NCBI GenBank assembly: GCA_003488525.1
Contig: DNLG01000054.1
Location: 9,658-16,660, forward strand
Source: Bacteroidota bacterium
GTDB taxonomy: Bacteria; Bacteroidota; Ignavibacteria; Kapaibacteriales; Kapaibacteriaceae
DNA length: 7,003 nucleotides
Direction of reading: 5' to 3'
Shown: in pieces, positions 1-6,985 of the stretch
Numbering within the stretch: position 1 is the stretch's first letter
Layout: each line of letters starts with the position of its first letter
The notes under the pieces: generated by a model
Told to the model about the DNA's origin: nothing
Databases searched by the model: none
The model's input: the letters and a program-made list of their open reading frames with translations, nothing else
Program-made: the position numbers and the translations under genes

Positions 1-434
1 ATCAGCCATGCGATCACGGCCGTATCGGCCCATGTCATGGCCGGATAGTTAAAGACGTTCGAATACTTGGACTTCCCGGTAAGCAGGTCGTCGATCATCT
101 TTTCACGGGGCTTGCCGAGCGTCTCGGCGGCACTGTACAGAAGCTGAGCGTGACCGACTTCGTCCTGCACCTTTGCCATGAGGGCGATCTTGCGCTTGAA
201 GCCCGGAGCACGCGTGATCCATGTGCCTTCGGGCAGCGCACCGATGATCTCCGAGTGTGCATGCTGCTCGATCATACGAATGAGCTGCCGGCGGTATTCA
301 GTCGGCATCCAATCGTGGGGTTCGATCTTTTCGCCACGGGCAATGCGGGCCTCGAACTCAGCCAGCTTCTGTGGATCGTCCTGAACCTGCTCGCCCCCTG
401 AAGGGCCGTCGACGATGGTGATGTTTCCGTACAT
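1..434 (-). CDS. paaA: 1,2-phenylacetyl-CoA epoxidase catalytic subunit PaaA (N-terminal 144 residues, cut by window edge)
   Basis: PaaA is the di-iron subunit of the multicomponent oxygenase PaaABCE, which uses O2 to convert phenylacetyl-CoA to its ring-1,2-epoxide in aerobic phenylacetate degradation in the cytoplasm. The visible 144 residues follow the E. coli protein closely as I remember it: KIEPHDWMP, then [25 protein letters not shown] and YSAAETLG. The ferritin-like iron ligands are present as E62 and the E92-x2-H95 pair, equivalent to E42, E72 and H75 of E. coli PaaA. The protein carries about 20 extra N-terminal residues ([15 protein letters not shown]...) compared with E. coli. The ATG at 434 is chosen because an AGGA lies six bases upstream. 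The start is 8 bases after the stop of the lipoprotein gene. The C-terminal part and any paaB/C/D/E genes would lie beyond position 1. Identification is firm. Confidence 0.95.
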   Translation of the reverse strand, partial: MYGNITIVDGPSGGEQVQDDPQKLAEFEARIARGEKIEPHDWMPTEYRRQLIRMIEQHAHSEIIGALPEGTWITRAPGFKRKIALMAKVQDEVGHAQLLYSAAETLGKPREKMIDDLLTGKSKYSNVFNYPAMTWADTAVIAWL

Positions 435-440
435 GGTTGT

Positions 441-444
441 TCCT
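441..444 (-). promoter_or_regulatory. Shine-Dalgarno of paaA, overlapping the upstream stop codon
   Basis: The minus strand reads AGGA followed by six bases and then the paaA ATG. The AGGA overlaps the TAG stop (443-445) of the HmuY-like lipoprotein gene. This supports the chosen paaA start and suggests that ribosomes finishing the lipoprotein can restart on paaA. Confidence 0.55.
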
Positions 445-1051
445 AGTTCTTCAGTTTCGCGATGCGAAAATGGTAAAAACTGATGGGAGTGTCTAATGTG
501 GGGTTCGGCTCGGCATCCTTGTAGATGCTCGTGACGGAGAATTTGAACAGCGCACCGCCAAGACTCCTAACGAGCAGCGTCTTGTCGGGACTTGGACGCA
601 ACGTGTGCGTGCGGATGTCGTAGACGAAGAACGAATCGCCTCCGAGAACGGCCAGTGGCACCACTGGGCGCGTGGTATCGTCGGTGCGGAGCGTCACACC
701 CGATGGGATGCCCGAGACCGTCTCGAACCGTGCCGTGACCACCGCCCCGGCAACCGTTCCCTTGCCATTGGTGCCCGAGTTGAGCTGGATCGGGATGGCC
801 TTGGTACGGCCGCAGCAATAGATGTACGGCAGACGTATGTCCCACGGCGAGGCATCCGTATCGACCACCTTCATGCTGTCAAGCGAGATATACAGCCACT
901 TGACGATGCTGTCGGTCTGCACGTTCGAGAACCGGACACTCGTGGTGTCGACCGGTGTGGACGGCTCCGACGGCGTCGAGTCGCAGGACGCTGACAGGGC
1001 AGCTATGACGGCCACCCAAAGGATCACGAAAAACCGCAGTGTCATCTTCAT
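443..1051 (-). CDS. HmuY-like lipoprotein (putative haem-binding family)
   Basis: This is a 202-residue exported lipoprotein. A charged start (MKMTLR) and hydrophobic stretch (residues 7-19) lead to a lipobox-like LSAS-C23, followed by a Ser/Thr/Pro linker (24-38). The rest resembles the Bacteroidota HmuY family as I know it: KWLYISL at 51-57 (family W-x-YFS), a short strand ending in SPW70-D71-I (family TDWDI), LNSGTNGKG at 90-98 (family TNGGTSG), [13 protein letters not shown] at 159-171 (family V-V-R-x-ADGKYAKF), SVTSIYKD at 172-179, and a final FYHFRIAKL. HmuY binds haem at the cell surface and passes it to an outer-membrane receptor. No receptor gene is in the window, and I cannot assign haem ligands; the P. 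gingivalis histidine pair is not obvious. C79-C80 is an unusual vicinal pair. The ATG at 1051 is 12 bases after the upstream stop, without a clear Shine-Dalgarno. The CDS and lipoprotein calls are strong; the family call is inference from motif order. Confidence 0.8.
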   Translation of the reverse strand: MKMTLRFFVILWVAVIAALSASCDSTPSEPSTPVDTTSVRFSNVQTDSIVKWLYISLDSMKVVDTDASPWDIRLPYIYCCGRTKAIPIQLNSGTNGKGTVAGAVVTARFETVSGIPSGVTLRTDDTTRPVVPLAVLGGDSFFVYDIRTHTLRPSPDKTLLVRSLGGALFKFSVTSIYKDAEPNPTLDTPISFYHFRIAKLKN

Positions 1052-1063
1052 TCAGTGATGTTG

Positions 1064-2377
1064 TTATGGTCGAACGCGAACACGATCGAGAACCGCCTTG
1101 CCGATCATCGCGCCGTGTTCTGCCCCGGCGTCGCATCCACGGCGGTAATGGATACCTCCGTAGAGACGACTGACTGAGGCCTCAACGGCTGCGGCGCGGA
1201 AGCTTGTAAAGCTCCTGACGCCAAATCCGAACCGTACCTCGGTGCTGTCGACAAAGGGCATATCGCCGAAGTACGACGTCAGCACCTCAGCGGCTGCCGC
1301 CGTGATCGTCGAGTGCCCGCTGGCGTGCTCGGGAAACGGCGGAGTCTGCAGAAAAGGTTCCCACGCCTTGTCGATGTTCTGATTGATGTACGTCACGGGG
1401 CGAATGAGATTTCCACGGAACTTCTCTTGCCAGCATGCCGTAAATCCGTCAAACAGCGCAAAGGCCAGCTTCGAATAGACTTCCAATGAGGCCACCATGG
1501 GCATGCGCTTCTGTGACATGACCTGTTCGGCGATGTTCATCCAGTGTCCACCGGGAGAGATCTGCCGCGAGTTGAAAATGAAGTGCCCGTGATACGCCGT
1601 CACCACCGGATTGTCGTTCCAGAACTCGGCGATGTGCCTTTGCTCAGTCGAGAGCGAGCGTGAGATCTCGTACACTTCCTCGGCGGCCTTCCGAAAGGCC
1701 GACCCCTGCTTCTTGCTGAAGGGGATGCTCGGCGGAACGGGAAACTCGGAGGCGCTTTTCAGCACGATCGTGCGCACCATCCCGCAGTATGGGGAAAGGG
1801 GCTTGGCGAAGTTCGGAGGCGTTGGCACCCAACAGGAATCGCATCGGGGCCACTCATAATCGGGCAAGCCCTGGGTGCGGTTGTATCCGTCGGCCTTGGC
1901 GTAAACGTTGATCGCAGTGCCGACGCTTTTGCCGTAGGCCTTGGACCGCTCGAAAACATCCTCTGCAACCTCCTTGGCAAGACGTGCCAGTTGAACCGTA
2001 GCCAGGCTGTCAGAGATCGAGATGCGATACAGCAGCTTGCTGCACGACGTCTGATACGCCGCCACGAGGGCAACGCGCCAGTCGTAACGGGCATCAGGCG
2101 CAGGCTGTGGCACGCCCGTGAACCCGTTGAGCATGCCTGCCATGCTGCGGTAGGCCGGATCGGCGTGGCGTGCCGCTTCGTAGCCGGCAAGATTCGAGTA
2201 GGCATGGATACGGGCAGCGATGGGCGGACCGAAACCATCCTCCATGATGACCTCGATGACGAGGCGGTTCCACTCGTGAACAAGTTCTGCGCCGTCGACG
2301 CTATCAGAAGCGTCCGCAGAGAGGGTCACCCCGAATAAGGCAACCAGCCAGAGGCAGTTTCGTAGCATGCGCGTCAT
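1064..2377 (-). CDS. Secreted vanadium-dependent haloperoxidase-like protein (PAP2 superfamily)
   Basis: Vanadium haloperoxidases use H2O2 to oxidise halides to hypohalous species; they share their fold with PAP2 acid phosphatases. The 437-residue protein starts with a signal peptide (about 1-23, likely cleaved after SADA), so it acts in the periplasm or outside the cell. The full vanadate-site signature is visible: K319-x6-R326-P327, the S353-G354-H355 triad in PEHASGHST, and S403-R404-x5-H410. Spacings match Curvularia chloroperoxidase (K353/R360, S402-G403-H404, R490/H496). The bacterial-subfamily segment WVPTPPNFAKPLSPY (183-197) is also present. A CxxC (C179, C182) just before it is less usual. 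The gene starts 19 bases after the propeller-protein gene and lacks an obvious Shine-Dalgarno; the ATG at 2377 is kept because it gives the basic start of the signal peptide, with M4 (2368) as the alternative. Substrate choice (Cl, Br, I or phosphate ester) cannot be read from sequence. Confidence 0.92.
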   Translation of the reverse strand: MTRMLRNCLWLVALFGVTLSADASDSVDGAELVHEWNRLVIEVIMEDGFGPPIAARIHAYSNLAGYEAARHADPAYRSMAGMLNGFTGVPQPAPDARYDWRVALVAAYQTSCSKLLYRISISDSLATVQLARLAKEVAEDVFERSKAYGKSVGTAINVYAKADGYNRTQGLPDYEWPRCDSCWVPTPPNFAKPLSPYCGMVRTIVLKSASEFPVPPSIPFSKKQGSAFRKAAEEVYEISRSLSTEQRHIAEFWNDNPVVTAYHGHFIFNSRQISPGGHWMNIAEQVMSQKRMPMVASLEVYSKLAFALFDGFTACWQEKFRGNLIRPVTYINQNIDKAWEPFLQTPPFPEHASGHSTITAAAAEVLTSYFGDMPFVDSTEVRFGFGVRSFTSFRAAAVEASVSRLYGGIHYRRGCDAGAEHGAMIGKAVLDRVRVRP

Positions 2378-2396
2378 GACGCGAAACTACGGCTTT

Positions 2397-5300
2397 TCAC
2401 TTGCCGCCGGGAAGCGCAAAGAGTAGCGCACGCGCAGAATTCCGCGTCACCACAAGCGCACGGTTTCCGGTCGCAAGGCGCACCATCGCCGCATCTCTAC
2501 TCTCACCGTAGGCCACCAGTCCACTCTGCCGCACGTTCAACGGTGTGAGCACTCCACCGAGGTCATTTCGAAGCACAAGCCCCATTCCCCCATCGTATCC
2601 GATGACATCGGAATCGGCCGTGCGGGTGTTTCCCACAAGGGTCAGATCAGCGTCGCCATCGGCGTCGAGGTCCTCAGCCAGGATCTCCATCACCGGAGCC
2701 ACCTGCGCCATGTCCGGAAACGGCCGGAAGACAAAGCGGCCATTGGTGTTCACAAGCACGCCCGAGGCGTATTCGTGAAGAAGCAGCATACGCATGGACG
2801 TTGTGTCGAAGGGGCTGAGCACATCCGCCATGGACGCGCGACCGAACGCATCGTAGGTCGTGAATGACCGTATCAGCGTCGGGATGTGCTGCTGAAGGGC
2901 AAAGCGACCTCGCAACGGCATATCCCTGCCATCAATGACCTGCGAGATGAAGTGGTCCATCGATCCGTTGTCATCGACGTCAGCCATGCGGCATCGTATT
3001 GGGTTGCTCGCGTCGGGCACGAACCGACAGTTCAGGCCAACATTCCCGAGCAGCAGATCCTGATCTCCGTCGCGGTCGATGTCCGCCGCGCGCACGCACG
3101 ACCAGAGGCCATCGAGCGCCGGCGGAAGTACGCTGGCAGAGACGTTTTCAAACCGACCCGAGGTGTTGCGCCAGATGGATGGCGACATCCACTCGCCAAC
3201 CACTACAAGGTCAAGATCCCGGTCCTGGTCGATGTCCACCCACACTGCCGAACGCGTCATACCGACATCCGAAAGCCCCCTTGCCAGAGCGTCGGTGACC
3301 TCGCGCAAGACTCCGCGATCATTGCGGTAGAGCACACTTCGGGCCGGCTGCGGGAACTTCCCCGGGACGATGCGCCCACCGACGAAGAGGTCGATGTCCC
3401 CATCACCATCGAAGTCGGCAGCAGCAGCGCAGGAGCCGGCATCTCGGCCCGATACGTACGACGTTGAGCGGGTGAACTGCCCCTTGCCGTCGTTCAGATA
3501 AAGCCGATCCTCAAGCTCCTGGTCGTCAGCTGCAAACTCGGCCCCACCGGTCACCACGAAAAGATCAAGGTCGCGGTCTGCGTCGATGTCGACGAGCAGC
3601 ACGTCCACGTCCTCGGATTCGATCACGTCATTGAGTCCGCACTCCACCGAGACGAACGTGCCATTCTTCTGCTGCAGAAAACACTGCGTCGGCTGGTACT
3701 TGGCTCCACAGGCGACAATGTCCTCGCGCCCGTCCCGGTCGACATCGCCAACGGCCATGCGCGGGCCGTCCTTGGAGTAGCGGAATGGAATCAGTCGTTC
3801 ACGCTTGAAGTCATCGAACGTGTTCTCGCGGTGGGCAAATGGAAAGACCTCTTCGCTCATGCGCGCAAGCAGCGGGCGGACTGGCTTTTCAGGCTCTGCT
3901 GCGGCGGTGACCACCTGCGAGCGGTCGATCGTCACATACGCTGCGCGCTCGAGATCTCGGTGCACCGAGCGCTGGCCGTCGCTCCAAACCACAACAACGC
4001 TATCGATCCACTCGCCCTCGCTGAGGGCGATAATGAGTCGAGGATCCGAGGTGGACTGAAACCCGCGGCATGTATAGACCTCCCGCACGGATGTGCGCCG
4101 GTTGGTGGTGACGTTTACCCGCGAGCCGATGCCGAAGGGATTGGCATCCGACTGACGCAGGCGCAGGCCAACGGACATCTGCCGGGAACGAACCTTGCCG
4201 GAATCGGCGGCACGTGATTGAAACAATCCGGCCTCTGCATCAGTGTTGTTGACGACCAGGTCCAAATCACCGTCATTATCCAGGTCCGCCAGGGCAGCCC
4301 CATTCGAGATGCGCGGCACCCGTGCGACGTCATCAGCGGTATCAGTACGAAAACGCACGCCGTCGGTATTGATCAGCAGATAATTCCGAAGGGGCGAGGT
4401 TGGCATGGACATCGATGCCTCCCTGGGATTACTCACGCCGCGCGTCTGCAGGTTGTACGTGTAATCCTGGTCACCCATATCACGCTTGGTGCCATTGCTC
4501 ACAAACAGATCCTGATCTCCGTCAAGGTCGACGTCCGCAGCAAGAACCGACCAGCTCCAGTCTGTTGCGGCAATGCCGGCAAAGAGGGCTACCTCGACGA
4601 AATATCCATCGCCACGATTGAGGTGGTAGCAGTTCTGGACGCGCTGAAGACTGTCGAAGAACGGACCATAGATGGACATTCCGCCGAGCTGCGTCTGACG
4701 TCGGTAGTTGCTGCGAGGGAGCATGTCCACCGAAATCACATCCAGCATACCATCACTGTTCAGATCGGCAACATCACTCCCCATGGAGGCCCACGACATG
4801 TGCGGCAACTGCTGTGTGGCACGGTCGGCGAACGTGCCGTTGCGCTGATTGATCCACAGCTTGTCGCGCTCCTCAAAATCGTTGGCCACGAAGATGTCCG
4901 GCCAGCCATCGTCGTTCAGATCGCCGACACTTGCCGAAAGACCATATCCCCTATCTGTAATGCCGCATGCTGCCGTGACGTCTACGTAGAGCCCCTTGCC
5001 GTCATTGCGGAACAGCTGATCATTGACGCCGGGGTTGAGATATCCCTGACGACGGGGCTCACCACTGTTGACAAGGAAGACGTCCAGGTCGCCATCGCGA
5101 TCGTAATCGATCTGTATGGCATGGGTGGAGAAAGCATGCGTTGCGAGGACCGATGTGCTATCGAGGCGAAACGTCCCATTGCCGGTATTGACAAACAGCA
5201 GGTTCCTCGAGTACCGCCGGCAGACGTACACATCCTGCAGCCCATCACCGGTCAGCTCAGCCACGAGCACACCGGTGTTGACCAGTCGATCACCGAGCGT

Positions 5301-5600
5301 CAGACCGCTGACTTCGGTTCGATCCTCGAAGCGCATCCCGCCGAGATTACGATACATCCGGATGCCACGGTCCGTGCTGGTAAACACAACGTCCTGCAGA
5401 CCGTCACCGTCGAGATCGCCAATGCCGACACCACCGCCGTTGAACATGTAGAAGTCTGAGATGATGTTCAGCGAATCCGTCTCAACGATGTCATTACGGA
5501 AGTTGAGACCGCTCGTTGATGAAGGTATAGCCATGAAGTACTGGCCACGGAGTCCGCAGGGGGCCAGCAGAAGCATAACGATGATGCACGGCTTCAGCAC
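2397..5600 (-). CDS. Secreted VCBS/FG-GAP double-propeller protein with central ASPIC/UnbV domain (CRTAC1-like)
   Basis: This 1067-residue protein has a signal peptide (about 1-19, then QYFMA) and is therefore exported. Fourteen acidic loops of the type DxDxDGxxD, expected to bind calcium within beta-propeller blades, start at residues 62, 115 (E in place of D), 165, 227, 279, 356, 439, 619, 671, 729, 789, 840, 874 and 977. They form two blocks, 62-447 and 619-985. Between them lies an ASPIC/UnbV domain (about 477-560), seen in NPFGIGSRVNV, CRGFQST and VVVVWSDGQ. The second block opens with FAHRENTFDDFKRERLIPF (588-606), a hallmark of long Bacteroidota VCBS proteins. I see no enzyme active site; such proteins are presumed to be surface binding or scaffold proteins. 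I see no obvious type IX sorting domain at the C-terminus. The GTG at 5600 is chosen over the ATG at residue 9 because a GAGGTAGGT lies just upstream and residues 1-8 supply the basic start of the signal peptide. Exact role unknown. Confidence 0.93.
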   Translation of the reverse strand: MLKPCIIVMLLLAPCGLRGQYFMAIPSSTSGLNFRNDIVETDSLNIISDFYMFNGGGVGIGDLDGDGLQDVVFTSTDRGIRMYRNLGGMRFEDRTEVSGLTLGDRLVNTGVLVAELTGDGLQDVYVCRRYSRNLLFVNTGNGTFRLDSTSVLATHAFSTHAIQIDYDRDGDLDVFLVNSGEPRRQGYLNPGVNDQLFRNDGKGLYVDVTAACGITDRGYGLSASVGDLNDDGWPDIFVANDFEERDKLWINQRNGTFADRATQQLPHMSWASMGSDVADLNSDGMLDVISVDMLPRSNYRRQTQLGGMSIYGPFFDSLQRVQNCYHLNRGDGYFVEVALFAGIAATDWSWSVLAADVDLDGDQDLFVSNGTKRDMGDQDYTYNLQTRGVSNPREASMSMPTSPLRNYLLINTDGVRFRTDTADDVARVPRISNGAALADLDNDGDLDLVVNNTDAEAGLFQSRAADSGKVRSRQMSVGLRLRQSDANPFGIGSRVNVTTNRRTSVREVYTCRGFQSTSDPRLIIALSEGEWIDSVVVVWSDGQRSVHRDLERAAYVTIDRSQVVTAAAEPEKPVRPLLARMSEEVFPFAHRENTFDDFKRERLIPFRYSKDGPRMAVGDVDRDGREDIVACGAKYQPTQCFLQQKNGTFVSVECGLNDVIESEDVDVLLVDIDADRDLDLFVVTGGAEFAADDQELEDRLYLNDGKGQFTRSTSYVSGRDAGSCAAAADFDGDGDIDLFVGGRIVPGKFPQPARSVLYRNDRGVLREVTDALARGLSDVGMTRSAVWVDIDQDRDLDLVVVGEWMSPSIWRNTSGRFENVSASVLPPALDGLWSCVRAADIDRDGDQDLLLGNVGLNCRFVPDASNPIRCRMADVDDNGSMDHFISQVIDGRDMPLRGRFALQQHIPTLIRSFTTYDAFGRASMADVLSPFDTTSMRMLLLHEYASGVLVNTNGRFVFRPFPDMAQVAPVMEILAEDLDADGDADLTLVGNTRTADSDVIGYDGGMGLVLRNDLGGVLTPLNVRQSGLVAYGESRDAAMVRLATGNRALVVTRNSARALLFALPGGK
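3054..3071 (-). repeat. 18-base direct repeat, copy 1 (inside propeller gene)
   Basis: These 18 bases are identical to 4506-4523, including third codon positions. On the coding strand both copies encode DGDQDL (residues 844-849 here), the end of a calcium-loop motif. The likely cause is repeated-blade coding rather than a mobile element. Confidence 0.7.
4506..4523 (-). repeat. 18-base direct repeat, copy 2 (inside propeller gene)
   Basis: This is the partner of the copy at 3054-3071. It encodes DGDQDL at residues 360-365, in the first propeller block, whereas the other copy lies in the second block. Confidence 0.7.
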
Positions 5601-5604
5601 TTGT

Positions 5605-5613
5605 ACCTACCTC
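5605..5613 (-). promoter_or_regulatory. Shine-Dalgarno deciding the GTG start of the propeller protein
   Basis: The minus strand reads GAGGTAGGT shortly before the GTG at 5600; GAGG is nine bases and AGGT four bases from the start. The GAGG overlaps the TGA stop of lptG (5612-5614). This favours GTG at 5600 over the in-frame ATG eight codons later and points to coupled translation with lptG. Confidence 0.6.
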
Positions 5614-6694
5614 AGGAATGGTAGCGCAGAAAAATCACCAATGCAATTATAGAAAAGCATACGTTCGCACTCCACGCTATCACGGCAGGGGGGAAATCTG
5701 AGGAAGCACCGACGGCCTGACTGATCTTCGTGAAAGCGATGTAGCTGACGGCAATCACCAGTGCCGCTGTGATGTTGGCGGCCATTCCGCCGCGGCGTCG
5801 AACGGAGGCAAAGGGAACGCTGATCATTACCACGATCAGATTAACGAAGGGGAACGCCCACTGTCCGGCGAGATCGATCTCTGCCACCCGCGTCTGCTTG
5901 CCCCCTTTTCGTAGCATTTCCAGATACTCGGCAAGCTCAGGGAAGGTCATCTCATCGGTACTCTGCTGCAGGCGCAGGATCTGATCGTGGCGCATGTCAA
6001 ACGGCACGTCTAGCGAATCGATCTGCACGATACGCACTGTGTCGGCCTCAAACACTCGCCGCACGGCTCCGCGTCCGGCCCAGCGTGAGCGCGCCGAATC
6101 CCAGCGCATTGACTCGACATCGAGACGCCAGGCAAGTCGGGGCGAATGCACCGAACCGAACTCCTCGATCGCAACGCCGCTGGCGATGCGAGCATCCACG
6201 TCGTAGCGATCGATACCGACATTCATCGTTGGCGTCTGCCGGAACGCCAGATCACTCATAATGCTCAGCCCCATGCTGGTGCCGAGATAGCGCCTCTCAA
6301 GGTCACGCCGCTCGGCGGCGGCCTTCGGCACGATCCAGCCATTGAAGTAGAGCTGTCCAACGCTTACCAGCAAACTCACCATCAGGATAGGCACGAGGAT
6401 GCGTGAGGTGCTGATGCCGCCGGACTTCATGGCTGTGATCTCGTTGAGATTGCTCAGGCGGCCAATGGCAAACAGACCGCTGAGCATGAGCGCTATGGGC
6501 GTGATCAGCTCAAGGATCTCGGGCACAAAGGCCACGTAGTATCGAGCGATCACCTCGACAGACGCTTTGTTATCGAGGAACTGATCAAGGCCGTCGATCA
6601 GATCCACGATGACAAAGATCGACGTCAGTGCAAGCAGCGCAAACAGGAACGATGTCACAAACTGCCAGATCACATATCGGTCGAGCGTGCGCAC
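5612..6694 (-). CDS. lptG: LptG-type permease of the lipopolysaccharide export transporter (YjgP/YjgQ family)
   Basis: LptF and LptG form the inner-membrane channel of the LptB2FG ABC transporter, which extracts lipopolysaccharide from the inner membrane and feeds it to the LptC-A-D bridge. The 360 residues match the length of E. coli LptG. The N-terminal LDRYV (4-8) corresponds to LDRYI of LptG. The layout is that of the family: membrane helices at about 12-32, 54-77 and 99-122, a periplasmic beta-jellyroll region at about 125-270, then helices at about 280-297, 305-323 and 335-357. The cytoplasmic loop NEITAMKSGGIS (84-95) corresponds to the coupling segment that contacts LptB. The start is GTG at 6694, supported by AAAGGGG seven bases upstream and only 3 bases after the previous stop. 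No lptF is visible in the window. LptF is the alternative, but the LDRY start favours LptG. Confidence 0.9.
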   Translation of the reverse strand: MRTLDRYVIWQFVTSFLFALLALTSIFVIVDLIDGLDQFLDNKASVEVIARYYVAFVPEILELITPIALMLSGLFAIGRLSNLNEITAMKSGGISTSRILVPILMVSLLVSVGQLYFNGWIVPKAAAERRDLERRYLGTSMGLSIMSDLAFRQTPTMNVGIDRYDVDARIASGVAIEEFGSVHSPRLAWRLDVESMRWDSARSRWAGRGAVRRVFEADTVRIVQIDSLDVPFDMRHDQILRLQQSTDEMTFPELAEYLEMLRKGGKQTRVAEIDLAGQWAFPFVNLIVVMISVPFASVRRRGGMAANITAALVIAVSYIAFTKISQAVGASSDFPPAVIAWSANVCFSIIALVIFLRYHS

Positions 6695-6697
6695 TGC

Positions 6698-6985
6698 CTA
6701 GCCCCTTTGCCGGCTCTGAGGCCAGAGTGAGAGCACGACGTGAAGCACTACCACAAGACAGGTCGAAACTCCGATGGCCGCAGCCGATGTAGCAGGAACA
6801 TGACGCGGATCGATCCATGCGAAGTTCTTGTGCAGCCAGGGGGCGAGCACGTACACGCATCCGATGCACAGAAGGTACGCAAGAGCGTCGACAGCGATCA
6901 TCGTGACCAAACGTCCGCCACGCAGCCAGAACTGCGTCCGTCCAAGTACCATCGCACGTTCGGCCACACCCGGCGGGCGCATCAT
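6698..6985 (-). CDS. Small two-helix membrane protein of unknown function (start uncertain, possibly longer)
   Basis: I do not recognise this protein. From the ATG at 6985 it has 95 residues: a basic, probably cytoplasmic start (RPPGVAER...RTQFWLRGGR), a hydrophobic segment at about 26-50, a short loop (HKNFAWIDPRHVPA, about 52-65), a second hydrophobic segment at about 67-88 and a basic tail ending QSRQRG. It is read in the same direction as lptG and ends 3 bases before its GTG, so the two are almost certainly co-translated. The reading frame stays open to the window edge (GLVTGR precede the first Met), so it may be the C-terminal end of a larger membrane protein. In another frame a TAA at 6994-6996 could end an upstream gene 8 bases before the ATG, which would fit a real start there. 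No good Shine-Dalgarno is visible. Confidence 0.65.
   Translation of the reverse strand: MMRPPGVAERAMVLGRTQFWLRGGRLVTMIAVDALAYLLCIGCVYVLAPWLHKNFAWIDPRHVPATSAAAIGVSTCLVVVLHVVLSLWPQSRQRG
6702..6708 (-). promoter_or_regulatory. Shine-Dalgarno deciding the GTG start of lptG
   Basis: The minus strand carries AAAGGGG seven bases before the GTG at 6694. It lies inside the last codons of the upstream small membrane protein (Q-R-G-stop). It is the strongest ribosome-binding site in the window and supports GTG as the true lptG start. Confidence 0.7.

Noticed and set aside
605..994. Plus-strand open frame of 129 codons opposite the lipoprotein gene
   Set aside because: Arg/His-rich shadow composition, and the minus-strand gene has a signal peptide, lipobox and family-like motifs.
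1759..2283. Second minus-strand frame of 174 codons inside the haloperoxidase-like gene
   Set aside because: Out-of-frame shadow rich in Arg, Ser and Ala; the overlapping frame carries all the active-site motifs.
2378..2396. Possible terminator or promoter in the largest intergenic gap
   Set aside because: The gap is only 19 bases, with no inverted repeat followed by a T run and no convincing promoter elements.
2886..3467. Plus-strand open frame of 193 codons
   Set aside because: Also an antisense shadow of the second propeller block, with composition explained by the opposite reading of the calcium-loop codons.
3054..4523. 18-base identical pair as a sign of a mobile element or recombination site
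   Set aside because: Both copies lie in frame and encode the same loop motif, so repeated-domain coding explains them.
4218..5459. Long open frame (413 codons) on the plus strand opposite the propeller gene
   Set aside because: It is the antisense shadow of repeated Asp/Gly-rich loops: GAC codons read as GTC (Val) on the other strand, giving recurrent Val/Ile-rich stretches. It has no recognisable domain and lies fully inside a gene with a clear family match.
443..6985. A defence, CRISPR, toxin-antitoxin or phage system
   Set aside because: Every gene has an envelope or metabolic explanation, or is a small membrane protein; no nuclease, polymerase, repeat-spacer array or integrase motif was seen.
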